This document shows, one piece after another, positions 56,881 to 64,000 of a stretch of DNA of 64,000 nucleotides; the first letter of the stretch is position 1; each line of letters opens with the position of its first letter. Below the pieces are notes generated by a model. It made no database searches and was not told where the DNA came from. It saw nothing but the letters and a program-made list of their open reading frames with translations. The stretch spans positions 125,303 through 189,302 of the forward strand of contig NZ_QPJU01000005.1 in the NCBI RefSeq assembly GCF_003337425.1, read 5' to 3'. Made by a program: the position numbers and the translations under genes. The stretch is from Extensimonas vulgaris (GTDB lineage Bacteria > Pseudomonadota > Gammaproteobacteria > Burkholderiales > Burkholderiaceae_C).

Positions 56881-58247
56881 CTACGGCAGCACAAATTTTG
56901 GCGCAGTTCCAGGCCACAGGCGTGCAGACCTGTTTCCATGGGCGCCACATCAACCCGCAGATTTACGCTGGACTGGACGGCAGCAACTGGAGCCTCAAAG
57001 ATTACGAAGCGCGCGGCGGCTACCAGGCTCTACGCAAAATTCTCGGCAAGGATGGTGGCGAAGGGCTTACCCAAGACCAGGTGATTGCCACGGTGAAGGA
57101 GTCGGGCCTGCGCGGCCGCGGTGGCGCGGGTTTTCCCACGGGCTTGAAGTGGAGCTTCATGCCGCGCCAGTTCCCGGGGCAAAAATACTTGGTCTGCAAT
57201 TCCGACGAAGGCGAGCCAGGCACCTGCAAAGACCGCGACATCCTGCGCTACAACCCGCATACCGTCATCGAGGGCATGATCATCGCGGCCTACGCCATGG
57301 GCATCAGCGTGGGTTACAACTACATCCACGGCGAGATTTTCCAGGTATACGAGCGCTTCGAGGCCGCACTTGAAGAAGCGCGTGCTGCGGGCTACCTCGG
57401 TGAACGCATTTTGGGCAGCGATTTCAGCTTCCAACTGCACGCCGCGCATGGTTTTGGGGCCTACATCTGCGGCGAGGAAACAGCTCTGCTCGAGTCCCTC
57501 GAAGGCAAAAAAGGCCAGCCGCGCTTCAAGCCACCTTTCCCCGCCAGTTTTGGCCTGTACGGCAAGCCCACGACGATCAACAACACGGAAACCTTTGCAG
57601 CGGTCCCCTGGATCATCCGCAATGGTGGCGCAGCCTATCTGGCGTGTGGCAAGCCCAACAATGGCGGCACCAAGATTTTTTCCGTCAGTGGCGACGTCGA
57701 AAATCCCGGCAATTACGAGATTCCACTGGGTACGCCATTTGCCAAACTGCTCGAATTGGCGGGCGGAGTACGCAAGGGGCGCAAGCTCAAGGCCGTAATT
57801 CCCGGGGGGTCTTCGGCGCCGGTGCTGCCCGCATCCATCATGATGGAGTGCACCATGGATTACGACTCCATCTCCAAGGCCGGCTCCATGCTGGGCTCGG
57901 GCGCCGTGATCGTGATGGACGATACGCGCTGCATGGTCGAAAGTCTCCTGCGCCTGTCCTACTTTTATGCCCACGAATCCTGCGGCCAATGCACCCCGTG
58001 CCGTGAAGGCACGGGGTGGCTGTGGCGCCTGGTGGACCGCATCCACAAAGGGCAGGGCCGCGAGGGTGATTTGGAGTTGCTCGACTCGGTCGGAGAAAAC
58101 ATCATGGGCCGCACGATTTGCGCGCTCGGCGATGCTGCAGCCATGCCGGTGCGCGCCATGCTCAAACATTTCCGTCCCGAGTTTGAGGCGAAGATCCGCA
58201 GCAAGGCTGGGCAGGGTGCTGTTCCCGTCAACTCTGCATCTGCCTGA
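56877..58247 (+). CDS. nuoF: NADH-quinone oxidoreductase subunit F
   Basis: NuoF binds NADH, FMN and a 4Fe-4S cluster. The start ATG 56877 gives [20 protein letters not shown]. The FMN/NADH loop is [18 protein letters not shown] (about residues 76-93), followed by [19 protein letters not shown]. The next conserved block is [20 protein letters not shown]. The cluster ligands are in [14 protein letters not shown] (about residue 370) and the downstream [12 protein letters not shown]. The length of 456 residues is slightly longer than usual. Confidence 0.97.
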   Translation: MTTAAQILAQFQATGVQTCFHGRHINPQIYAGLDGSNWSLKDYEARGGYQALRKILGKDGGEGLTQDQVIATVKESGLRGRGGAGFPTGLKWSFMPRQFPGQKYLVCNSDEGEPGTCKDRDILRYNPHTVIEGMIIAAYAMGISVGYNYIHGEIFQVYERFEAALEEARAAGYLGERILGSDFSFQLHAAHGFGAYICGEETALLESLEGKKGQPRFKPPFPASFGLYGKPTTINNTETFAAVPWIIRNGGAAYLACGKPNNGGTKIFSVSGDVENPGNYEIPLGTPFAKLLELAGGVRKGRKLKAVIPGGSSAPVLPASIMMECTMDYDSISKAGSMLGSGAVIVMDDTRCMVESLLRLSYFYAHESCGQCTPCREGTGWLWRLVDRIHKGQGREGDLELLDSVGENIMGRTICALGDAAAMPVRAMLKHFRPEFEAKIRSKAGQGAVPVNSASA

Positions 58248-58261
58248 TCGCGAGAACGAAT

Positions 58262-60397
58262 ATGGTTGAAATTGAACTGGACGGTCAGAAAGTGGAAGTC
58301 GCCGAAGGCAGCATGGTGATGCATGCGGCAGAAAAGGCGGGCACGTACATACCCCATTTTTGCTACCACAAAAAGCTCTCGATCGCGGCCAATTGCCGCA
58401 TGTGCCTCGTCGATGTGGAAAAGGCGCCCAAGCCCATGCCGGCCTGCGCGACGCCGGTCACGCAAGGGATGGTCGTGCGCACCACGAGCGAGAAAGCCAT
58501 CAAGGCGCAAAAGGCCGTAATGGAGTTCTTGCTCATCAACCATCCCCTCGATTGCCCGATTTGCGACCAGGGCGGTGAATGCCAGTTGCAAGACCTGGCC
58601 GTGGGCTACGGAGGTTCGGCCTCGCGCTACCAGGAGGAAAAGCGCGTGGTGTTTCACAAGGATGTAGGGCCGCTGATTTCCATGGAGGAGATGAGCCGCT
58701 GCATCCATTGCACGCGCTGCGTGCGCTTCGGTCAGGAAATTGCCGGCGTCATGGAACTGGGCATGATCCACCGCGGCGAGCATTCCGAAATCACCACGGT
58801 ATCCGGCAGCACAGTCGATTCGGAACTGTCGGGCAACATGATAGACATTTGCCCCGTCGGTGCCTTGACGAGCAAACCGTTTCGTTACAGTGCACGCACC
58901 TGGGAGCTTTCGCGTCGTAAGTCCATCAGCCCCCACGATTCCACGGGCGCAAACCTGATCGTGCAGGTCAAAAACCACAAGGTCATGCGCGTCGTGCCCT
59001 TCGAGAACGAAGAAGTCAATGAATGCTGGATCGCTGACCGTGACCGGTTTTCCTACGAAGCGCTCAATAGCGCGGAGCGCTTGACCCAGCCGATGCTCAA
59101 GCAGGGAGGTGTCTGGAAGGAGGTCAACTGGCAGACGGCGCTCGAATATGTGGCGAATGGCCTGCAAGACATCAAGAAAAGACACGGCGCCGCAAGCATA
59201 GGCGCGCTGGTCAGCCCTCATAGCACGCTCGAAGAGCTCCATCTCGCCGTAGAGCTCGTGCGTGGCCTGGGCAGTGACAACATAGACCATCGTTTGCGCC
59301 ACGCCGAGTTTCCGCCTTTTTCGGGTGTGCGCTGGCTCGGTACCTCGATCGCATCGCTCTCGAAGCTCCAGCGTGTGTTGGTGGTTGGTTCCAATTTGCG
59401 CAAAGACCATCCTCTTTTCGCCCAGCGTATCCGTCAGGCAACGCGCCAGGGGTGCGTGGTCACTGCGATCAATGCCCTGCAACACGATTGGGCCATGCCG
59501 GTGGCCCATACGCTGCTGCAGCCGGCTTCCGGTTGGGTGGCGGCATTGGCCGAAGTGGCCGCGGCAATCGCCGAGGCAAAAGGATTGCCGCTGCCTGCGG
59601 GCGTCAACGCTTCTTTTGATGCTACAGCGCAAGCGATAGCGCAATCGCTGCTCAGTGGCGAACGCAAGGCTGTGTTGCTGGGCAACGCGGCAGCACACCA
59701 TGCACAAGCCTCGCGTTTGTTGGCGCTCGCATACTGGATTGGCACGCAGACAGGTGCATCGATCGGTTATTTGACGGAAGCGGCCAACACCGTCGGAGCT
59801 CAATTCGTGCATGCCCAGCCAATGCAGGGCGGGCAAAATGCTGCGCAAATGCTCGCCGGTGGGCTCAAGGCCGTGCTTTTGCTGAATACCGAACCCGTGT
59901 TCGATTCCGCAGCTGGTGCCAAAGCCGTCTCTGCCTTGAGTGCCGCAGACATGGTCGTGACCATGAGTCCGTTCAAGGCGAACATGGAGTTCAGTGACGT
60001 GCTTCTGCCCATCGCACCGTTTACAGAAACTTCCGGAAGTTTTGTAAATGCCGAAGGACGCTTGCAGAGTTTTCACGCTGTAGTGCGGCCTTTGGGTGAG
60101 ACACGACCCGCCTGGAAAGTGTTGCGTGTGCTCGCCAATATGCTCGAAATACCGGGATTCGAGTTCGAGTCCTCGCAGGAAGTGTTGATGCTCGCAACCA
60201 AGACCCCGGTTGGGCAAGAGCCTGCCATCGCTGCCTCCGCATTGAACAATCAGCCGGGCGAGGCGGGCGAAGCCGTCAGCGCCGCGGGCGAACCGGTGGT
60301 GGCGTCCATATACCAACTCGACGGCTTGGTACGACGCGCTCCATCTTTGCAGCGCACCGCTGATGCGCGCAGCGCAAGGGAAGGGGGCGTGGCATGA
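58262..60397 (+). CDS. nuoG: NADH-quinone oxidoreductase subunit G
   Basis: NuoG is the large iron-sulfur subunit of the peripheral arm. The N-terminal 2Fe-2S ferredoxin-like domain ([30 protein letters not shown]) is followed by the His-Cys region [25 protein letters not shown] 4Fe-4S motif, [16 protein letters not shown], comes next. A molybdopterin-oxidoreductase-like domain (from [19 protein letters not shown] to [20 protein letters not shown]) makes up the rest. The length of 711 residues is normal for betaproteobacteria and shorter than in Escherichia coli. The last 60 residues are variable. Its stop overlaps the nuoH start as ATGA. Confidence 0.96.
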   Translation: MVEIELDGQKVEVAEGSMVMHAAEKAGTYIPHFCYHKKLSIAANCRMCLVDVEKAPKPMPACATPVTQGMVVRTTSEKAIKAQKAVMEFLLINHPLDCPICDQGGECQLQDLAVGYGGSASRYQEEKRVVFHKDVGPLISMEEMSRCIHCTRCVRFGQEIAGVMELGMIHRGEHSEITTVSGSTVDSELSGNMIDICPVGALTSKPFRYSARTWELSRRKSISPHDSTGANLIVQVKNHKVMRVVPFENEEVNECWIADRDRFSYEALNSAERLTQPMLKQGGVWKEVNWQTALEYVANGLQDIKKRHGAASIGALVSPHSTLEELHLAVELVRGLGSDNIDHRLRHAEFPPFSGVRWLGTSIASLSKLQRVLVVGSNLRKDHPLFAQRIRQATRQGCVVTAINALQHDWAMPVAHTLLQPASGWVAALAEVAAAIAEAKGLPLPAGVNASFDATAQAIAQSLLSGERKAVLLGNAAAHHAQASRLLALAYWIGTQTGASIGYLTEAANTVGAQFVHAQPMQGGQNAAQMLAGGLKAVLLLNTEPVFDSAAGAKAVSALSAADMVVTMSPFKANMEFSDVLLPIAPFTETSGSFVNAEGRLQSFHAVVRPLGETRPAWKVLRVLANMLEIPGFEFESSQEVLMLATKTPVGQEPAIAASALNNQPGEAGEAVSAAGEPVVASIYQLDGLVRRAPSLQRTADARSAREGGVA

Positions 60398-61476
60398 TCG
60401 ATGCGCTCTACAACGCTGGCTTGGGTTTGAGTGGTCAGGCTTGGTGGACGCACGCCGGCTGGCCTGTCGTCTGGACCCTGCTCAAGATCGTCGCCGTGCT
60501 GATTCCGCTGCTGCTCGCAGTCGCTTACCTTACTTTGTGGGAACGCAAGCTGTTAGGTTTCATGCAGGTGCGTTATGGCCCCAACCGCGTCGGTCCCATG
60601 GGCTTGCTGCAGCCGATCGCCGATGCGCTGAAGTTGCTCACCAAAGAGATCATTCAGCCGGCGGCCGCTGACAAAGGGTTGTTTGTTCTTGGCCCCGTCA
60701 TGGCCATCATGCCAGCGCTCGCGGCCTGGGTCGTGATTCCATTTGGCCCGCACGTGGCTCTGGCCGACGTGAATGCCGGCTTGTTGCTGATGATGGCCAT
60801 CACTTCCATAGAGGTGTACGGTGTGATCATCGCCGGCTGGTCATCAAACTCGAAATACGCCTTTCTGGGTGCACTGCGCGCTTCAGCACAAATGGTGAGC
60901 TATGAAATCGCCATGGGTTTTTGTTTTCTCGTGGTCATCATGGTTTCCGGCAGCATGAACCTCACGGACATCGTCATGGTGCAGTCGCGCGGCATGGCCG
61001 CGGACATGGGGCTGGCATTTTTGTCATGGAACTGGCTGCCGCTTTTGCCCATGTTCATGGTGTATCTGATTTCCGGCGTTGCAGAAACCAACCGCCATCC
61101 GTTCGACGTGGTCGAAGGCGAAGCGGAGATCGTCGCTGGGCATATGGTCGAGTATTCGGGCATGGGCTTTGCCATCTTTTTCCTTGCAGAATACGCGAGC
61201 ATGTGGCTGGTGTCGATTCTTGCTGTACTCATGTTCCTCGGCGGCTGGCTCTCTCCCATCAATACCGAGTTTTTCAGTGCCATCCCAGGGTGGATTTGGC
61301 TGGGCTTCAAGACTTTCGTCATAGTTTCTATGTTTATCTGGATTCGCGCCACCTTCCCGCGTTTTCGGTATGACCAGATCATGCGTCTAGGATGGAAGAT
61401 ATTCATTCCAGTGACACTGGTGTGGCTGCTCGTCGTTGGCGTGTGGTTGCTCTCGCCTTGGAATATTTGGAAATAA
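60394..61476 (+). CDS. nuoH: NADH-quinone oxidoreductase subunit H
   Basis: NuoH is a membrane subunit with about eight transmembrane helices. It forms the quinone chamber at the junction with NuoB and NuoD. Diagnostic stretches are [41 protein letters not shown], then [15 protein letters not shown] and [28 protein letters not shown]. The end is [19 protein letters not shown] and a last helix. The length of 360 residues is normal. Confidence 0.97.
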   Translation: MIDALYNAGLGLSGQAWWTHAGWPVVWTLLKIVAVLIPLLLAVAYLTLWERKLLGFMQVRYGPNRVGPMGLLQPIADALKLLTKEIIQPAAADKGLFVLGPVMAIMPALAAWVVIPFGPHVALADVNAGLLLMMAITSIEVYGVIIAGWSSNSKYAFLGALRASAQMVSYEIAMGFCFLVVIMVSGSMNLTDIVMVQSRGMAADMGLAFLSWNWLPLLPMFMVYLISGVAETNRHPFDVVEGEAEIVAGHMVEYSGMGFAIFFLAEYASMWLVSILAVLMFLGGWLSPINTEFFSAIPGWIWLGFKTFVIVSMFIWIRATFPRFRYDQIMRLGWKIFIPVTLVWLLVVGVWLLSPWNIWK

Positions 61477-61488
61477 GCGGGGACACAA

Positions 61489-61998
61489 ATGGCCGCTGTT
61501 GCTGCTGCACCTTTTTCACTCAAGGACTTTTTTAAGAGTTTTTTGCTCGTCGAATTGTTTAAGGGTATGACTTTGACGGGGCGTTATGCGTTTCGTCGTA
61601 AAGTTACTGTGCAATATCCCGAGGAAAAGACGCCGTTGTCACCCCGGTTTCGCGGCCTGCACGCTCTGCGCCGCTACGAAAACGGCGAAGAGCGTTGCAT
61701 TGCTTGCAAGCTTTGTGAGGCTGTATGCCCAGCGATGGCGATCACCATCGAGTCGCAGCAACGTGAAGATGGTACCCGTCGCACCACGCGCTACGATATC
61801 GATTTGACAAAGTGCATTTTTTGCGGTTTTTGTGAGGAAAGCTGCCCGGTCGATTCGATTGTCGAAACCCATATTTTCGAATATCACGGTGAAAAGCGCG
61901 GTGATTTGTATTTCACGAAAGAAATGTTGCTGGCCATAGGCGACAAATACGAAGCGGAAATCGCTGCCGCCAAGGCTGCAGACGCGAAATATCGCTGA
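61489..61998 (+). CDS. nuoI: NADH-quinone oxidoreductase subunit I
   Basis: NuoI is the ferredoxin-like subunit carrying two 4Fe-4S clusters (N6a and N6b). The ligands are Cys70, Cys73, Cys76 and Cys80 in [12 protein letters not shown], and Cys109, Cys112, Cys115 and Cys119 in [12 protein letters not shown]. The N-terminal amphipathic part ([19 protein letters not shown]) holds it at the membrane. The length is 169 residues. It begins 12 bases after nuoH. Base composition turns more AT-rich from here onward by eye. Confidence 0.97.
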   Translation: MAAVAAAPFSLKDFFKSFLLVELFKGMTLTGRYAFRRKVTVQYPEEKTPLSPRFRGLHALRRYENGEERCIACKLCEAVCPAMAITIESQQREDGTRRTTRYDIDLTKCIFCGFCEESCPVDSIVETHIFEYHGEKRGDLYFTKEMLLAIGDKYEAEIAAAKAADAKYR

Positions 61999-62048
61999 AG
62001 CCCGGCGACCAACAAAACTAGACCAGACTTTCTATAAAGAACCGATTC

Positions 62049-62711
62049 ATGGACGCCAAGACTGGTTTCTTCTATTTTTTTTCGATCGTGCTGCTGTTCG
62101 CGGCCTTTCGGGTGGTGACCGCGCGCAATCCCGTGCACGCGGTGCTGTATTTGATACTGGCCTTCGCCCAGGCGGCTGGGCTTTGGATGTTGCTGAAAGC
62201 GGAGTTTCTTGCCATCGCGCTCGTGCTTGTATATTTGGGTGCGGTGATGGTTCTGTTTCTATTCGTGGTGATGATGCTGGATATGCATGTTGATACCGCC
62301 CGCAAAGGTTTCTGGAATCACTTCCCCTTGGCAGTCACGATTGGCGCACTGATCGCGCTCGAGATGGCTGCGGTGCTCATGGGAGGTTTCCGTGGTGTCG
62401 AGGAGCCAAAGACCACGTCTGTTGTTATGAATTCTGCAGAGAGCACGGTACAGGCATCTAATGTGAAGGCTTTGGGGAAGCTGCTTTATACAGAGTATCT
62501 TTACCCGATTGAAATTGCTGCCATCATTCTTCTGGTTGCGATGATTGCTGCGATAGCTTTGACGCTGCGTCGTCGCAAAGACAGCAAGATGATAGATCCC
62601 TCCAAACAAGTGCATGTGCGTGCTGCTGATCGATTGACGGTATTGAAAATAACCTCAACTCCAAGAACTGGGCCGGTCAATGATGTACCAATTGAGGAGA
62701 AAAAAATATGA
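62049..62711 (+). CDS. nuoJ: NADH-quinone oxidoreductase subunit J
   Basis: NuoJ is a membrane subunit with five helices. [55 protein letters not shown] is the invariant core that carries the proton channel pi-bulge. The C-terminal helix ([26 protein letters not shown]) and a variable tail follow. The length is 220 residues. Its stop overlaps nuoK as ATGA. Confidence 0.95.
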   Translation: MDAKTGFFYFFSIVLLFAAFRVVTARNPVHAVLYLILAFAQAAGLWMLLKAEFLAIALVLVYLGAVMVLFLFVVMMLDMHVDTARKGFWNHFPLAVTIGALIALEMAAVLMGGFRGVEEPKTTSVVMNSAESTVQASNVKALGKLLYTEYLYPIEIAAIILLVAMIAAIALTLRRRKDSKMIDPSKQVHVRAADRLTVLKITSTPRTGPVNDVPIEEKKI

Positions 62712-63016
62712 CTTTGACTCTGGGTCATTATCTTTCATTGGGAGCAATGCTTTTTGCGCTCTCGGCAATTGGGATATTCTTGAATCGGAAAAATCTCATT
62801 GTCTTGCTCATGGCTATAGAGCTCATGTTGTTGGCAGTGAATACTAATTTTGTGGCATTTTCACACTACCTCGGCGACATGCACGGTCAGGTGTTCGTTT
62901 TTTTCGTTCTGACTGTTGCAGCTGCGGAATCGGCTATCGGTCTAGCCATCTTGGTGCTTTTGTTCCGCAACAAAGCTAATATTGACGCGGAAGAGCTCAA
63001 TACCCTCAAGGGTTGA
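62708..63016 (+). CDS. nuoK: NADH-quinone oxidoreductase subunit K
   Basis: NuoK is a small MrpC-like membrane subunit of three helices with buried glutamates. These are in [21 protein letters not shown] and in the [19 protein letters not shown] segment. It begins [27 protein letters not shown]. The length of 102 residues is exactly as in the family. It is the lowest-GC gene of the operon by eye. Confidence 0.96.
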   Translation: MTLTLGHYLSLGAMLFALSAIGIFLNRKNLIVLLMAIELMLLAVNTNFVAFSHYLGDMHGQVFVFFVLTVAAAESAIGLAILVLLFRNKANIDAEELNTLKG

Positions 63017-63044
63017 GTTATAGACATACGCAAGGTTCTCTAGC

Positions 63045-64000
63045 ATGAGTCAAACCCTTTCCCCTGCCATACTTTTGGCCGTGCCCTTGGCGCCGCTCAT
63101 AGGCGCCGTGCTAGTGGGTATTTTTGGTACCTCTCTGGGCGGAAACAAAATTGGTCGCCGTCTGAGTCATAGCTTGGCGATTTTAGGTGTGCTCGTGGCC
63201 TTCATATTGTCGATTATGACCCTCAAGAGCACAGCGCTTGAGGGGGCGCGCTTCAATGGAACCATCTATACTTGGATGGTGACGGGCGGCTTGCAGATGG
63301 AGGTCGGGTTTTGGGTCGACAACCTGACAGCGATGATGATGGTTGTCGTGACCTTCGTTTCGCTCATGGTGCATATCTACACCATAGGCTACATGGCAGA
63401 GGACGAGGGGTACGACCGATTTTTTGCCTATATTTCGCTGTTTACTTTTTCTATGCTCATGCTGGTCATGAGCAACAATCTGCTGCAGTTGTTCTTCGGC
63501 TGGGAAGCTGTGGGATTGGTTTCCTATTTGCTCATTGGATTCTGGTACAGCAAGCCTTCCGCCATTTTTGCCAACATGAAGGCTTTTTTGGTGAACCGGG
63601 TTGGCGACTTTGGGTTCATCTTGGGAATCGGTTTGATTGCTGCCTACGCAGGCACTTTGAATTACGGCGAGATTTTCACTAAGGCGCATGCGCTGGCTGA
63701 GTTGGAATTCCCAGGAACGGACTGGATGCTGATTACCGTGATCTGCATCTGTCTGTTCATCGGCGCAATGGGTAAGAGTGCGCAGTTTCCTCTGCATGTG
63801 TGGCTGCCGGATTCCATGGAAGGTCCTACACCCATCTCTGCGCTGATTCATGCGGCCACCATGGTCACGGCGGGGATTTTCATGGTCGCGCGCATGTCGC
63901 CATTGTTCGAGCTTTCGGATACCGCGCTCAATTTCATCCTCGTCATTGGTGGCATTACAGCTTTGTTCATGGGTTTGCTGGGCATCATCCAGAACGACAT
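63045..64000 (+). CDS. nuoL: NADH-quinone oxidoreductase subunit L (3' end outside window)
   Basis: This is the beginning of the large antiporter-like subunit that pumps protons. It starts at ATG 63045 (MSQTLSPAILLAVPLAPLIG) and is open to the window end, about 318 codons. Conserved parts include YTIGYMAEDEGYDRFFAYISLFTFSMLMLVMSNNLLQLFFGWEAVGLVSYLLIGFWY, which holds the key Glu. GAMGKSAQFPLHVWLPDSMEGPTPISALIHAATMVTAGIFMVAR follows, with the conserved Lys and His. The long C-terminal lateral helix is not in the window. Confidence 0.97.
   Translation, partial: MSQTLSPAILLAVPLAPLIGAVLVGIFGTSLGGNKIGRRLSHSLAILGVLVAFILSIMTLKSTALEGARFNGTIYTWMVTGGLQMEVGFWVDNLTAMMMVVVTFVSLMVHIYTIGYMAEDEGYDRFFAYISLFTFSMLMLVMSNNLLQLFFGWEAVGLVSYLLIGFWYSKPSAIFANMKAFLVNRVGDFGFILGIGLIAAYAGTLNYGEIFTKAHALAELEFPGTDWMLITVICICLFIGAMGKSAQFPLHVWLPDSMEGPTPISALIHAATMVTAGIFMVARMSPLFELSDTALNFILVIGGITALFMGLLGIIQND

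Noticed and set aside
1-64000. CRISPR array
   Set aside because: No series of short direct repeats with regular spacers was seen. The only repeated sequences are the dispersed palindromes and short intergenic repeats.

Overview
The window looks like the chromosome of a high-GC betaproteobacterium of the order Burkholderiales, most likely family Comamonadaceae. The evidence is the gene order rpsO-pnp-quinone oxidoreductase-tpiA-secG-tRNA-Leu-nuoA..L, the type II secretion gene order, the protein sequences, and short intergenic repeats built on ATAGC and GCGCTTG typical of that family. The genus was not identified. By eye, base composition is about two-thirds GC, with a clear AT-richer stretch over the type IV pilus genes (about 36.9-44.1 kb) and a milder drop at the end of the nuo operon.

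Layout: 1-3.2 kb holds the end of an OmpR-type response regulator, a sensor kinase that has lost its stop codon, and tsaD in the same open frame. 3.4-8.5 kb is a MacAB-type tripartite exporter operon (outer-membrane lipoprotein, membrane fusion protein, ATPase, permease). 8.5-11.2 kb holds an EF-hand protein, a HigBA-like toxin-antitoxin pair and an EamA transporter. 11.4-22.3 kb is a type II secretion cluster (gspE, D, N, M, L, K, J, I, H, G on the minus strand and gspC divergent) with no gspF. 22.3-28.3 kb has a histidine phosphatase, a small MPW-type protein and a three-gene 2-oxoacid:ferredoxin oxidoreductase operon. 28.4-36.9 kb has an Xre/RES pair, a MASE3-PAS-GGDEF-EAL protein, sbcB, mqsRA, a Cys/Met-metabolism enzyme and ribE. 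36.9-44.8 kb is a minor pilin/pilY1 operon lying between ribE and ribD. 45-48.2 kb has ribD, a small secreted protein, an aminotransferase and brnTA. 48.4-64 kb is the housekeeping block ending in the respiratory complex I operon, with nuoL cut by the window edge.

The most interesting content is a family of palindromic mobile elements, called PE-1 here. Six full copies have a core of exactly 163 bp, 19-bp terminal inverted repeats and a central hairpin. Each is flanked by TA, in five of six cases within a restored CTAG. A TA duplication plus the 163-bp core adds 165 bp, exactly 55 codons. Four copies lie in frame inside genes: tsaD, gspL, gspD and the small MPW protein. Removing the element together with one TA restores a normal-looking protein each time. 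A second palindrome, PE-3, also at a CTAG site and adding 162 bp, sits beside PE-1 inside the 5' end of gspD. Removing both leaves a textbook signal peptide starting 4 bases after gspN. A third, unrelated palindrome (PE-2) is present twice between genes. The behaviour recalls the in-frame palindromic elements of Rickettsia, but the CTAG/TA target points to mobilisation by an IS630-type transposase encoded elsewhere. A solitary PE-1 end also marks the point where the sensor kinase lost its stop codon and became joined to tsaD.
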